From contig CAJXHI010000002.1 in assembly GCA_913051655.1 (NCBI GenBank), positions 58,627 through 122,626 on the forward strand: a DNA stretch of 64,000 bases, written 5' to 3'. The DNA is from an uncultured Alphaproteobacteria bacterium (lineage in GTDB: Bacteria; Pseudomonadota; Alphaproteobacteria; Rhodobacterales; Rhodobacteraceae). Of this stretch, positions 21,417-30,150 are shown piece after piece. The notes under the pieces are model-generated. The model was given only the letters and a program-made list of their open reading frames with translations. It did no database searches and had not been told where the DNA came from. A program made the position numbers and the translations under genes. Positions within the stretch are counted from its first letter, which is position 1. Every line of letters begins with the position of its first letter.

Positions 21417-22648
21417 TTGTTTCTCATCTCTTCTGGATCAAATTCTAATATGACTTCCTTCCAACCGTCAAATATCTCTGCCGGCAATTTGAAAGCTCCT
21501 TGGTAGGAGGCCTTCTTGATGGCATTCTTTGCCGCTCGAAACGCAGTTCGTGAAGCTCTGTCATCCCCACCCTTACTGGTGATCAACTCGATGCTGCCCT
21601 CTTTGACGGTACCATTTTTGTCAAACTCCAACCTTACGACTAAAAAAACATAAGACGCAGGCGAACCTGGCAAAAAAATCCAATTTTTTCGTATCGCATT
21701 TTTCACGGTAGTTCGGATTTCATCCTCTTGCTGCTCAGTCAAGGAGCTTGTCAGACCTTCAGCTATTTCGTTGCTATCAGGAGATCCAACCTTCTCACTT
21801 TGATCTACCGGCGTTTCCACCCTTTCCGTTTCCTCAACAGGGACAGCTTCCCGAGGCTGGGGTCGAGCTTTAGGTCTTAGAGACATTTGCGGTGCGGATG
21901 TCTGCAGCGCATCGTCAAGCGTTTCAGCTACTTCTTCGATGGGCTCAATATTTTTCAAGCTCTCAGTCGTGGATTGAGGCCGCAATGAAATCGCAGGTGC
22001 GGCTGGCTTTTCTTTTGATATTTCAGGTGTGATTTGAACAGCTGTTTCCGGTTGGGCTGTTGATGGTACATCTTCTAGTTTGAACTTCTGTTCTGCTAGC
22101 GAAGGCGCTTCGATGCCTAGAGGCAGCGCCGCCTCAAGCGATAGATCGTCAACCTTTAGATCAGGTGGCGGAGGCGCGATGGCGAGCGTCGAGATACGGT
22201 TTGCCGTTTGTGGAGCATCGATAACTTTAGGTGACTGGAAAAGGGCAAATTCATTTTCAGAGGGCGTGTTCAGACTTGGCATATTGGCTTCAAAGCGGGG
22301 TGACGGGACGCGCAGAGGGCTTGGTTTCTGCAGCTGGGTTTCTTGTACCTCTGCGATTGAAACCATGTCGATTTCGACCGCTTGATCTAGAGAATGCATT
22401 TGGCTCGGCATCTGCAGATCAAGCTCTTCTTGCTCGCTTGGCGCGACCACCTCATTTGTGAATTGGGCAGCGTCTGGAGATTCGTCTGACATTGTCATTG
22501 CTGCGAATTCCGCGCTGCTGATCATAGCTACGATGACACTTTCAAGTGGTGCAGGCTCAGGAGGCGCGAACCAGCTTCCAACCAATAGCCATGACAATAC
22601 CCCCGCATGCGCTGATCCTGAGATATAATGTCCAAAATGCATCGCCAC
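21413..22648 (-). CDS. tolA: TolA-like energy-transducing protein
   Basis: Inner-membrane protein that carries proton-motive energy from TolQR to Pal/TolB. Of 411 residues, one N-terminal helix (about 12-30, [16 protein letters not shown]) includes the SHLS-like contact region in diverged form. A long Pro/Glu-rich, low-complexity periplasmic stalk follows (about 35-300), and the C-terminal domain (about 305-405) has the TonB/TolA pattern [18 protein letters not shown]. Position between tolR and tolB supports the assignment, since sequence conservation of TolA is low. The stalk contains short repeats of the type [12 protein letters not shown] and ISLRPQSTT. Confidence 0.9.
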   Translation of the reverse strand: MAMHFGHYISGSAHAGVLSWLLVGSWFAPPEPAPLESVIVAMISSAEFAAMTMSDESPDAAQFTNEVVAPSEQEELDLQMPSQMHSLDQAVEIDMVSIAEVQETQLQKPSPLRVPSPRFEANMPSLNTPSENEFALFQSPKVIDAPQTANRISTLAIAPPPPDLKVDDLSLEAALPLGIEAPSLAEQKFKLEDVPSTAQPETAVQITPEISKEKPAAPAISLRPQSTTESLKNIEPIEEVAETLDDALQTSAPQMSLRPKARPQPREAVPVEETERVETPVDQSEKVGSPDSNEIAEGLTSSLTEQQEDEIRTTVKNAIRKNWIFLPGSPASYVFLVVRLEFDKNGTVKEGSIELITSKGGDDRASRTAFRAAKNAIKKASYQGAFKLPAEIFDGWKEVILEFDPEEMRNK

Positions 22649-22650
22649 GC

Positions 22651-23118
22651 TTATCTATCTGAGAGCACATAGCCCGGACCACTCACGTCCGTCACGAGCG
22701 CAATGTTTTTAAATCCACCTGCATTCAAAAGTCCCATAACCTGTACAACGCCCTCATATGGGATTGTTCCATCCGCCCTAAGAAAAATCCGATCACCACT
22801 GCGTTCCTGCGCAATTGCAGTGAGTGTTGTAATAAGCTCTTCTACCGGTGCTTCTGTTTTCTGGATAAAAATCTGACCCGTTGCCGTCATAGTGATGGAA
22901 AGCGGCTCTTCACGTTCTGTGGGTAACGCATTTGCCGTGGTTTTTGGCAGTTCAATCGGAACCCCAACCGTTAGCATAGGTGCCGAAACCATAAATACGA
23001 TTAATAAAACGAGCATTACATCAACAAAAGGCGTCACATTAATTTCAGCCATAGGTCGACTGCGGCGGCGTTGTCCTCGCTGGCGTATTCCACTGCTTGA
23101 TGTCAGATTGCCGCCCAT
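22651..23118 (-). CDS. tolR: Tol-Pal system protein TolR
   Basis: ExbD/TolR-family proton-channel subunit. The start is MGGNLTSSSGIRQRG (155 residues), 1 nt after the tolQ stop; a longer frame overlapping tolQ is not used. The signature MAEINVTPFVDVMLVLLIVF with the proton-carrying Asp in the single helix is at about residues 23-42. The periplasmic part ends in VMGLLNAGGFKNIALVT. It lies 2 nt upstream of tolA. Confidence 0.96.
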   Translation of the reverse strand: MGGNLTSSSGIRQRGQRRRSRPMAEINVTPFVDVMLVLLIVFMVSAPMLTVGVPIELPKTTANALPTEREEPLSITMTATGQIFIQKTEAPVEELITTLTAIAQERSGDRIFLRADGTIPYEGVVQVMGLLNAGGFKNIALVTDVSGPGYVLSDR

Positions 23119-23119
23119 T

Positions 23120-23815
23120 TTAATCGTCCAATTGCCTGCTGAGTATCGTTGCAAATTCATCAGCAAAGCTTTCATAGCGGGCAATAATCCGTTCGCTATC
23201 ACTGCTCAGCTTGTTGTAAAAGACAACGGCAGGAATAGCCGCCAAAAGGCCCAGCCCTGTCGCCAGAAGCGCTTCTGCAATGCCCGGCGCAACGACTGCA
23301 AGGTTGGTGTTTTGTTGAGCGGCGATTTCGATAAAGGCATTCATAATACCCCAAACCGTCCCAAAAAGACCAATAAAGGGCGCGGTGGACCCTACAGTTG
23401 CTAGAACTGACAATCCTGACTGCAGCGATTCCGCCTCACGGATTACAGCAACATTCATAGAACGCTCAATGCGCGATTGCACGCCTGCGATCAAACGTCC
23501 GTCCGAACGATGACTACGATCCCATTCCATCATACCCGCGGTGAAGATGCGCTCTGACCTGCCTTTGGGTTCGGCGCCGATTTTTTCATAAAGTTCATCC
23601 AAGGGCTGACCAGACCAAAAAGCGCGGTCAAATCGATTAGCTTCCCATTTCGCCTTTTTATACACAACGCTGCGTTGGACAATTATTGACCAAGCCCAAA
23701 AAGAGCATACGATTAAGATAATGATTACCAACTTCACCGTGAGCGTTGCACGCGCAAACAACGACCAAAAAGAAAAATCGAACTCGCTTACAACTGCCAG
23801 TGCTTCTGCTTCCAT
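23120..23815 (-). CDS. tolQ: Tol-Pal system protein TolQ
   Basis: ExbB/TolQ/MotA-type inner-membrane motor subunit, 231 residues. The start is MEAEALAVVSEFDFSFWSL, as in other alphaproteobacterial TolQ proteins. The family signature around VLATVGSTAPFIGLFGTVWG is in the second helix, followed by AVVAPGIAEALLATGLGLLA. First gene of the tolQRAB-pal-cpoB operon; 117 bp separate it from ybgC, enough for a promoter, though none is obvious. Confidence 0.97.
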   Translation of the reverse strand: MEAEALAVVSEFDFSFWSLFARATLTVKLVIIILIVCSFWAWSIIVQRSVVYKKAKWEANRFDRAFWSGQPLDELYEKIGAEPKGRSERIFTAGMMEWDRSHRSDGRLIAGVQSRIERSMNVAVIREAESLQSGLSVLATVGSTAPFIGLFGTVWGIMNAFIEIAAQQNTNLAVVAPGIAEALLATGLGLLAAIPAVVFYNKLSSDSERIIARYESFADEFATILSRQLDD

Positions 23816-23932
23816 TCTCTGCCCTTCGCTTCGGTGCTCTTTAGACCCACAGTAGCTCACGATTAGCCCAGTTTTACAATGAAACCAAGCACGGAGATAA
23901 ATATAACCTCACTCGTTCCCTCCTGCAGCATA

Positions 23933-24322
23933 TTAAGGCTGCAAAAGGCGAATTTCCGCCGGCAACCGTTTTGGTTTGCCGCGCACATCCATGGCAACAA
24001 GCGTCACACGCGCCCGCAACAAGAGTTCTTCACAGAGACACACTTCCTGAGACAAAATGAGCCGCGCCGCCGTGATTCTTTCCACCTGCGTCCTAACCTC
24101 GAGGAGATCATCAAACTGGGCTGGGACAATGTAGTCTGCCTCGAGATGGCGTACTGCAAAGACAACGCCATGCTCGGATTTCAATGTTTTCTGGTCAATC
24201 CCGAGGCTACGTACCCATTCACTCCGCGCGCGTTCGATAAATTTCAGGTAATTGGCATAATACACAAGCCCACCAAAATCGGTGTCCTCATAATAGACCC
24301 TCAAAGAAAAGCGGTGAGTCAT
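23933..24322 (-). CDS. ybgC: Tol-Pal system-associated acyl-CoA thioesterase
   Basis: HotDog-fold thioesterase, 129 residues, with the 4-hydroxybenzoyl-CoA-thioesterase-type active-site motif VYYEDTDFGGLVYYANYLKF near residues 9-28, including the catalytic Asp. The C-terminal half contains VVFAVRHLEADYIVPAQFDD. It stands directly upstream of tolQ, its usual place in Tol-Pal clusters, where it is thought to act on acyl-CoA in phospholipid metabolism. Confidence 0.94.
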   Translation of the reverse strand: MTHRFSLRVYYEDTDFGGLVYYANYLKFIERARSEWVRSLGIDQKTLKSEHGVVFAVRHLEADYIVPAQFDDLLEVRTQVERITAARLILSQEVCLCEELLLRARVTLVAMDVRGKPKRLPAEIRLLQP

Positions 24323-24337
24323 ATCAAAATACTTGTA

Positions 24338-24976
24338 TCACGACACACGTGCCTGGCATTGAATGCGTGCAAATAACCGCAAAGCAAATGAAGGATTATC
24401 GGAATGAGCCGGCAAAGTCACTGTGTAGGATGCGCGGATTAGTTCTGCAATTTCGGGCCGTAAAATTGTCTGCCCCCCCTCAACCACGGCCAATGGGGAT
24501 TGAGATTGAAAGGCCTGATCAGACCACAGCAGAATGGACTGCAGAACCTGCGAAAGACACAGAGTTTTCGCAGACACCGCACTAAGATGTTCATCCATGC
24601 GCAAAAATACAAAACAGGCTTTAATCCCACCCTTCTCATCAAAACGAAATAATCTATATTGATTGGCCTTTTGCGCCTCCAGCTTGCGTGTTAAGGGATC
24701 CAAATCCGGTACTAGACGCTCCAAATTGGGTATGTCACGCAATTCTTTCCAGTCCTGAAAGAAAAAAAACATCATGTTGCTTCCAAGTTCAGGATCTGTT
24801 TCGGACATCTCATGCCCAGCTAGGCGCGCAACTGCTTCAATCGCGCTTTTCAAAACGCTGAGGCTCTGGTCCTCAATCCCAAAAGCAACAGGCGCGATGG
24901 GTCTGCCCCATCTGGCAAACGCAAATTGACCATCCTGACGCGTGAAATATTCCTTGATATCGTCTGCTTGCAACAT
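24338..24976 (-). CDS. Conserved-looking hypothetical protein
   Basis: A 212-residue soluble protein with no signal peptide or membrane segment, starting MLQADDIKEYFTRQDG. Recognisable stretches are FARWGRPIAPVAFGIED near the N-terminus and MMFFFFQDWKEL in the centre. Codon use matches its neighbours, and it sits in the same direction 15 nt before ybgC, 299 bp after ruvB. I cannot assign a family or function. Its place between repair genes and the Tol-Pal operon, and good composition, make it a real gene. Confidence 0.8.
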   Translation of the reverse strand: MLQADDIKEYFTRQDGQFAFARWGRPIAPVAFGIEDQSLSVLKSAIEAVARLAGHEMSETDPELGSNMMFFFFQDWKELRDIPNLERLVPDLDPLTRKLEAQKANQYRLFRFDEKGGIKACFVFLRMDEHLSAVSAKTLCLSQVLQSILLWSDQAFQSQSPLAVVEGGQTILRPEIAELIRASYTVTLPAHSDNPSFALRLFARIQCQARVS

Positions 24977-25183
24977 GTGCTTTAAATCGCCTAGTTCGAT
25001 TTCATTTACTGCCTTATCAAGACTCAGCGCCTGACGAAAGCCTACTAATTAATCACCATTAACTTATCGCAAGTTTAGTCCGCAATTAGCGCTTACCTGA
25101 ATAGAAGTAAAAAGCTTTGCATAGACCAAACTGTTTCGTTAATTACCCTAAATATTGAGAAAATCAGCCGTTTACCTAAATGC

Positions 25184-25275
25184 CCGCCCGGAATGGAACA
25201 TGCCTCCGGCAATGCTGTTTCCCCAGATCCGGATGTACTGGATCAGACCGGGCGGCGCGATTTTTGCCGGCCTTT
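25184..25275. other. Structured inverted-repeat element after ruvB (candidate RNA or terminator)
   Basis: The ruvB to hypothetical-gene gap (24977-25275) holds a perfect 8-bp stem, CCGCCCGG at 25184-25191 and CCGGGCGG at 25248-25255. It encloses two smaller potential hairpins: GGAACATGCC with GGCAATGCTGTTTCC, and CCAG..CTGG/GATCC..GGATC at about 25223-25246. Together they give a three-way-junction shape. On the plus strand the stem is followed by CGCGATTTTT and another T-run at 25272-25276. It could be a small RNA, a terminator acting against convergent transcription, or decayed sequence. Strand is unresolved. Confidence 0.35.
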
Positions 25276-26295
25276 TTATTCAAAAAGCTTACTTTGTACC
25301 TTTGGCGCTGTTAATCCCAGATGTGCCCACCCACGCTGAGCAAGCATTCGACCCCTTGGCGTACGCTGTACCAATCCCTGCTGTAAAAGGTAAGGTTCTA
25401 TTACATCTTCGAGTCCATCGCGGCTCTCCGAGAGTGCCGCGCTCATGGTCTCTAGACCCACTGGGCCGCCCGCATAGTGGTCTGCGATAAGGCGCAGATA
25501 ACGGCGATCTGCACTATCGAGGCCAAGATCATCTACACCAAGACGGGTAAGTGCATGATCTGCAAGCGCGCAGGTCACACGGCCATCTCCTTCAACCACA
25601 GCAAAATCCACAACTCTGCGCAACAACCGCCCCGCGATTCGCGGTGTCCCGCGTGCGCGGCGCGCGATCTCACGTGCGCCTCCTTCATCAGCCGGCGCTC
25701 CAAGTTTACGCGCATTGCGTTCTACGATTTGATATAGCTCATCCTCTGTATAAAATTGCAAACGTGTTGGAATACCAAACCGATCCCGCAAGGGCGTAGT
25801 CAAAAGCCCAAGGCGCGTCGTCGCCCCAACCAATGTAAAGGGTTGCAATTCTATGCGCACGGTGCGTGCGGCCGGACCCTCACCGATCACAAGATCAAGC
25901 TCAAAGTCCTCCAAAGCAGGATAAAGAACCTCCTCAACAACCGGATTTAAACGGTGAATTTCATCAATAAAGAGAACATCCCGCGCCTCAAGATTAGTCA
26001 AAATGGCTGCAAGATCACCGGCTTTAGCAAGGACAGGTCCTGAGGTCATTCTAAAATTTACCCCCAATTCGCGGCTGACGATCTGCGCCAATGTCGTTTT
26101 GCCAAGTCCGGGCGGACCATAAAACAGCGTGTGATCCATCGCCTCATCTCTTTGGCGGGCCGACTGAATAAACACTTTGAGGTTAGAGCGCGCCTCAGCC
26201 TGACCTACGAATTCGTCCAAAATCTGTGGCCTAAGGGCCCTATCCGCGTCTTCAGCCATTGTTTCAGGACGCAAAAGAGGATCTGGTTCGCTCAT
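25276..26295 (-). CDS. ruvB: Holliday junction branch-migration helicase RuvB
   Basis: AAA+ motor that drives branch migration with RuvA. Of 339 residues, it has Walker [18 protein letters not shown] at about 58-74, Walker [17 protein letters not shown], sensor 1 [20 protein letters not shown] and the winged-helix C-terminus with [23 protein letters not shown] sequence. The start lies 3 nt after the ruvA stop, in one ruvC-ruvA-ruvB operon. Confidence 0.98.
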   Translation of the reverse strand: MSEPDPLLRPETMAEDADRALRPQILDEFVGQAEARSNLKVFIQSARQRDEAMDHTLFYGPPGLGKTTLAQIVSRELGVNFRMTSGPVLAKAGDLAAILTNLEARDVLFIDEIHRLNPVVEEVLYPALEDFELDLVIGEGPAARTVRIELQPFTLVGATTRLGLLTTPLRDRFGIPTRLQFYTEDELYQIVERNARKLGAPADEGGAREIARRARGTPRIAGRLLRRVVDFAVVEGDGRVTCALADHALTRLGVDDLGLDSADRRYLRLIADHYAGGPVGLETMSAALSESRDGLEDVIEPYLLQQGLVQRTPRGRMLAQRGWAHLGLTAPKVQSKLFE

Positions 26296-26298
26296 CCC

Positions 26299-26967
26299 TT
26301 ATCCTTTCGGAGCCAGTAATTTCAACGCCGTATGAATTAATGACGCCGTATCAGCGCAGGCATCCTCTTCCATCGCTTGCGCAACAGCCGCTGCCGCCTC
26401 AGATGGGGGATAGCCAAGATTTGCCAAGGCGGACATCGCATCGGCCTGCGAATGCTGAGCTGCTGGCTCTTTTGTTCGCGCTTTTGCATTAGGCACATCA
26501 ACCACTTCGATAATATCCTGCATCTCTGAAGAAGGCTGCGTCAGCGCCGATGTCATGGCCATTATGCTGGGTGCCTTGTCTTTCAATTCATTTACCACTC
26601 GCTGAGCTGTTTTTGGTCCAATACCTTTGGTTGCTTTCACGGAATTCCAGTCTCCAAGCGCAATCGCACGCCCAACACCCTCCGGCCCAAGAGCGCCTAA
26701 AATAGCCATTGACGCTCTTGCGCCAATGCCCTGCACAGACATCAAAAGCCGGTGCCATTCTTTTTCCACGAGGGAAAGAAACCCGAAAAGCTGTAATAGA
26801 TCTTCGCGTACGACCAACTCGGTATAAAGTGAAACCGGCTCGCAATTCCGTGGAAGCGCCATCAAGGTGCGTTCAGAGCAATAAATCAGATATCCTACGC
26901 CATGCACGTCCAAAAGGATGTGATCCTCTGCCCGATACTCAATCCGCCCTGACAGCCTGCCAATCAT
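26299..26967 (-). CDS. ruvA: Holliday junction branch-migration protein RuvA
   Basis: Tetrameric Holliday-junction-binding protein, 222 residues from [19 protein letters not shown]; the longer frame overlapping ruvC is not used. It has an OB-fold with VHGVGYLIY, two helix-hairpin-helix motifs ([18 protein letters not shown] and [19 protein letters not shown]) and the C-terminal RuvB-binding domain with [15 protein letters not shown]. The start overlaps the ruvC stop by 4 nt (ATGA). Confidence 0.97.
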   Translation of the reverse strand: MIGRLSGRIEYRAEDHILLDVHGVGYLIYCSERTLMALPRNCEPVSLYTELVVREDLLQLFGFLSLVEKEWHRLLMSVQGIGARASMAILGALGPEGVGRAIALGDWNSVKATKGIGPKTAQRVVNELKDKAPSIMAMTSALTQPSSEMQDIIEVVDVPNAKARTKEPAAQHSQADAMSALANLGYPPSEAAAAVAQAMEEDACADTASLIHTALKLLAPKG

Positions 26968-27470
26968 ATCACAGCCCTTTGAAGCACTGCCTCCAATCGT
27001 GACCTCGTCCCCACATGATGCGCGTGACAAAGCGCAATCGCCAGCGCATCTGCGGCATCTACGCCCTTTATTTTAACGCCTGAAAGCTGAAGACGCACCA
27101 TATGGTCAACTTGCGCCTTATCCGCATGACCGACACCAACGATGGTTTTTTTGACCTTATTGGGCGCGTATTCCGCGACCTCTAGCCCAGCTTGCGCCGG
27201 AACTAATAAGGCGATTGCACGCGCCTGACCCAGTTTAAGGGTTGCCACAGCGTCTTTATTTACAAAGGTTTGTTCAACTGCTGCCACATTGGGCTGCCAG
27301 TTTGCAACCACAGCAGACAGGTGGCCGTAGAGAGATAAAAGACGCTGCGCCAAATCGGTGCCTTTAGAATGACAAATCCCATTTGCTACATGATGCGTTC
27401 GGGAACCATTTACGTCAATAACGCCCCATCCCATGTTGCGCAAACCGGGATCAATTCCCAAAATCCGCAT
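26964..27470 (-). CDS. ruvC: Crossover junction endonuclease RuvC
   Basis: RNase-H-fold resolvase that cuts Holliday junctions, 168 residues. The catalytic carboxylates are in [15 protein letters not shown] (Asp at about residue 7), [10 protein letters not shown] (Glu near 66) and [17 protein letters not shown] (two Asp near 139-142). It is the first gene of the ruvCAB operon, with 282 bp to the divergent HAD gene. That gap (27471-27752) is AT-rich and holds no other gene I can support. Confidence 0.97.
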   Translation of the reverse strand: MRILGIDPGLRNMGWGVIDVNGSRTHHVANGICHSKGTDLAQRLLSLYGHLSAVVANWQPNVAAVEQTFVNKDAVATLKLGQARAIALLVPAQAGLEVAEYAPNKVKKTIVGVGHADKAQVDHMVRLQLSGVKIKGVDAADALAIALCHAHHVGTRSRLEAVLQRAVI

Positions 27471-27752
27471 GTTTTCTGCCCTATTTTATTATTTTATTTA
27501 GCATAGCACGAAACGTGAACAAAAGCCAATGCGAAAAGACAATCACCAATGCAGCCGCAGTTTATCAACCGCTCAAGAGGTTTTAACAATCATAAAAATA
27601 AAGCGTTTGATCTGATTTTAGAAAAATGCCAAATTGCGAAATAGAAGTACCATCATTTTTAAAAATTCAGACCGTGCAAGCCTCGCGGGAGTCACTGACC
27701 GTCTCATAAACATAGATGATTGAAGGTCGCTGAGCCTTGCAGGGAGGAGCAT

Positions 27753-28592
27753 TTGCGCAAGACGCCGCTGATCAATAGTTTGAAAGAAATAGCAACCGAT
27801 TATGACGCAATCGTGTTTGACCAATGGGGCGTTTTGCACAACGGGACATCGGCCTCAGCCAGCGCAATTGATATCATTGAAACACTTGCCGAACAGGCAA
27901 AAACATTGGCCGTTTTATCCAATTCGGGAAAACGATCAGCTCCAAATATTGCCCGTATCGCCGCAATGGGGTTCAAACAAAACCTTTTTAAGACTGTACT
28001 GACCAGCGGAGAAGCACTTTGGCAGGACATGAAAAGTGGACGCATTACACAAAAACGTTTTTATCCGATTGAGCGCGCAACAGGCGATGCGGCTCAATGG
28101 TCGCAAGGTTTGAACACTAAGCTTGTTACATTTGAAAGAGCCGAAGCCATTCTGCTTATGGGTGTACCTGACGGTCATCATGAGATACAGTACCATCATC
28201 TCTGGCAAAAAGCACAAAACAGAAGCCTTTTGGTCTACTGTTCAAATCCCGACCTGTCCAGCCCACGAAAAGAGGGGCTCGTCACTTCCCCTGGTGCAAT
28301 TGCAGCAACCTACGAGGCACTGGGCGGAGAGGTAGTGTTTTATGGGAAACCTCACGCTAAGGTTTTTGAGGCGATGCAGGAGCTCTTGGATACAAAGCGT
28401 ATCTTAATGGTAGGCGATAGCCTTGAACATGATATTGAAGGCGCAAAGAATATAGGATGGGACAGTCTGCTTGTGACCGACGGGCTGTATGCAAAAGCAT
28501 TTGAAAATGCGCACGCCGAAACAACCTTGAAAGATCTTTTGCGCTTCACAGGGTCTCCAGCACCAGACTTCCTAATCCATAAGCTATCGTGA
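27753..28592 (+). CDS. HAD superfamily class IIA hydrolase (TIGR01459-like)
   Basis: Haloacid-dehalogenase-fold phosphatase, 279 residues. Motif I is AIVFDQWGVLHNGT, motif II is LAVLSNSGK with Ser-Asn, and motif III/IV is ILMVGDSLEHDIEGAKNIGWD, the last giving the Mg-binding Asp residues. The cap lies between motifs II and III, as in the NagD-like class IIA. The start is placed at TTG 27753 because GGAGG sits 5 nt upstream and no ATG fits. The substrate is unknown; relatives act on sugar or nucleotide phosphates. Alone on the plus strand. Confidence 0.88.
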   Translation: MRKTPLINSLKEIATDYDAIVFDQWGVLHNGTSASASAIDIIETLAEQAKTLAVLSNSGKRSAPNIARIAAMGFKQNLFKTVLTSGEALWQDMKSGRITQKRFYPIERATGDAAQWSQGLNTKLVTFERAEAILLMGVPDGHHEIQYHHLWQKAQNRSLLVYCSNPDLSSPRKEGLVTSPGAIAATYEALGGEVVFYGKPHAKVFEAMQELLDTKRILMVGDSLEHDIEGAKNIGWDSLLVTDGLYAKAFENAHAETTLKDLLRFTGSPAPDFLIHKLS

Positions 28593-29253
28593 AATTTCAA
28601 CAACTAGTGCAACACAACCAAGTCGTTGTGGCGGAACCAAAGTCTCATAACACATTGACGAGATGCCTGCAACGAAGTCACGTAACTCGAATAAATTATT
28701 GGACAAATACATCCACCGGAAAATCACTCAAACCCAAACTTTTCGTTAAAACAGTCGATTTTAATGCGCAAAAGATAAAGGCCAAATTTCACTGCATAAA
28801 GTCGACATTATTGCGATTTATTAGATGTTTACGTAAATTAAAACGATATGACAGCGATGAGCTCAATTTATGGTGGTAATTCAGAAACAACATTTTAAAT
28901 ACCATTTGTCGGTAATGGGCGTAGGGGCAGAAGCAATTCCAGATCAGGACAACTGAAATGGCTGCTGTACTTTCTCAAATGTTGACGACAACAAGACCAA
29001 ATAATTTTTTGCGAATTTTGCATCTGCTTACGCTGTTTTATGAAATTCACGCATCACACGAAAAACGCTGTCACGGCTATCTGATCGTGCATTTAATTAT
29101 ATTTGCCTACGCACTGGCCAGATTCGGTCCATCGCAACTTGAAAAGGTTAAAACGGTCTATCAAAATCTCGATTTTCCAACCGGCCGCTTCGATCCAGTC
29201 ATGCGGCCGTCTTTTTTTATCTCACGCAGAAATTGCCGACTTTAAAGAACGAC
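28593..29253 (+). other. Intergenic region with plus-strand terminator; possible small transcript
   Basis: No convincing gene lies in this 661-bp gap. It contains a clear plus-strand terminator at 29182-29218 (separate entry), which implies a transcript ending there, either a long 3' end of the HAD gene or a separate small RNA. A frame from 28958 to 29245 reads through the terminator and is therefore unlikely as a whole. A 13-codon frame at 28915 (MGVGAEAIPDQDN) abuts it. The sequence is AT-rich and without tRNA-like features. Confidence 0.3.
29182..29218 (+). terminator. Intrinsic terminator, plus strand
   Basis: A 7-bp GC-only stem, CGGCCGC at 29182-29188 with GCGGCCG at 29203-29209, and a 14-nt loop are followed by TCTTTTTTT. 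This is a textbook rho-independent terminator for plus-strand RNA. On the minus strand no T-run follows, so it does not serve prmA. Confidence 0.75.
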
Positions 29254-30123
29254 TTAGGATTTGATCAAAGTTAAAATACTCCATTCAGCAATTTCATCCC
29301 GCCGTAAGAGACTCAGCCCAATTTCAGCATAGCAGTCAATAACCTCTTCAGCTTGTTCGCGGAGGATACCCGATAAGATCGCATATCCCCCTCGGCTGAT
29401 GTTCGCTGCCATAGAAGGCGCCAGCGCAATGAGCGGCGGTTTCAAGATATTTCCAAAAACAAGGTCAAATGGCGCCGCTTTTAATAACATCTCATTGTTG
29501 AAGCCTGCTGCTTCTACACAGGTGACCTTGCCCTTTAAAGAATTTGCCCTGACGTTTACTTCAGCCACTTCAACGGCAATGGGATCTATGTCACTGGCAA
29601 GAACGGGGTTCGGCCAAATTGAGGCTGACGCTATGGCCAACACAGCCGTCCCACAGCCAATGTCGGCAACATTTTTGCCAATAAAACCATCTTCAGCTAA
29701 TTGGTCTAGGGCCTTCAGACATCCCAGAGTTGTCCCATGATGCCCTGTCCCAAATGCCATGGCCGCTTCAATCAAAACGGCAATGCAGTCTTTGGGCACT
29801 TTGTCCTTATCATGGTTACCATAAATGAAGAAACGTCCTGCAACGACAGGTTTTAAATCACGACGCACCTTGGCAACCCAATCCGTTTCTGGAAGTTCTG
29901 AAATAACAAAAGGACTGGCATCAAAGGCGGCAGAAAGGAGCGCCAATGCAACTTCATCAGGGCACTCAGTAAAATATCCACCGACTTCCCAACGACCAGA
30001 GCCGTCCTCCATTTCAAAAACCCCAACGCCAGTGGGTTCAGGGCTCAAATGCTCCATTGCTTCGCCAAGCGCTTCTGCTGAAGTACTCTCGCGTAAGGTT
30101 GTAAAACCGGTGTATGTGGGCAT
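29254..30123 (-). CDS. prmA: Ribosomal protein L11 methyltransferase
   Basis: SAM-dependent methyltransferase that trimethylates lysines of L11, 289 residues. Start MPTYTGFTTLRE is supported by AAGGACGCTTC just upstream. SAM-binding motif I is VADIGCGTAVLAIASA, and the post-motif AMAFGTGHHGTTLGCLKAL and the FGNILKPPLIALAP motif are diagnostic of PrmA. It follows the MATE gene by 27 nt in the same direction. Confidence 0.94.
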   Translation of the reverse strand: MPTYTGFTTLRESTSAEALGEAMEHLSPEPTGVGVFEMEDGSGRWEVGGYFTECPDEVALALLSAAFDASPFVISELPETDWVAKVRRDLKPVVAGRFFIYGNHDKDKVPKDCIAVLIEAAMAFGTGHHGTTLGCLKALDQLAEDGFIGKNVADIGCGTAVLAIASASIWPNPVLASDIDPIAVEVAEVNVRANSLKGKVTCVEAAGFNNEMLLKAAPFDLVFGNILKPPLIALAPSMAANISRGGYAILSGILREQAEEVIDCYAEIGLSLLRRDEIAEWSILTLIKS

Positions 30124-30150
30124 GAAGCGTCCTTTTATTACCAAATATAT

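Noticed and set aside
25049..25063. CtrA-like site TTAA-N6-TTAAC upstream of the hypothetical gene at 24338
   Set aside because: The consensus spacer is seven bases; here it is six, and the surrounding sequence is AT-rich, so a chance match is likely.
27618..27839. 73-codon minus-strand frame overlapping the HAD start
   Set aside because: Antisense to a well-supported gene and without coding features.
28958..29245. 95-codon plus-strand frame downstream of the HAD gene
   Set aside because: It reads straight through a strong intrinsic terminator at 29182-29218 and has no recognisable domain or convincing ribosome site.
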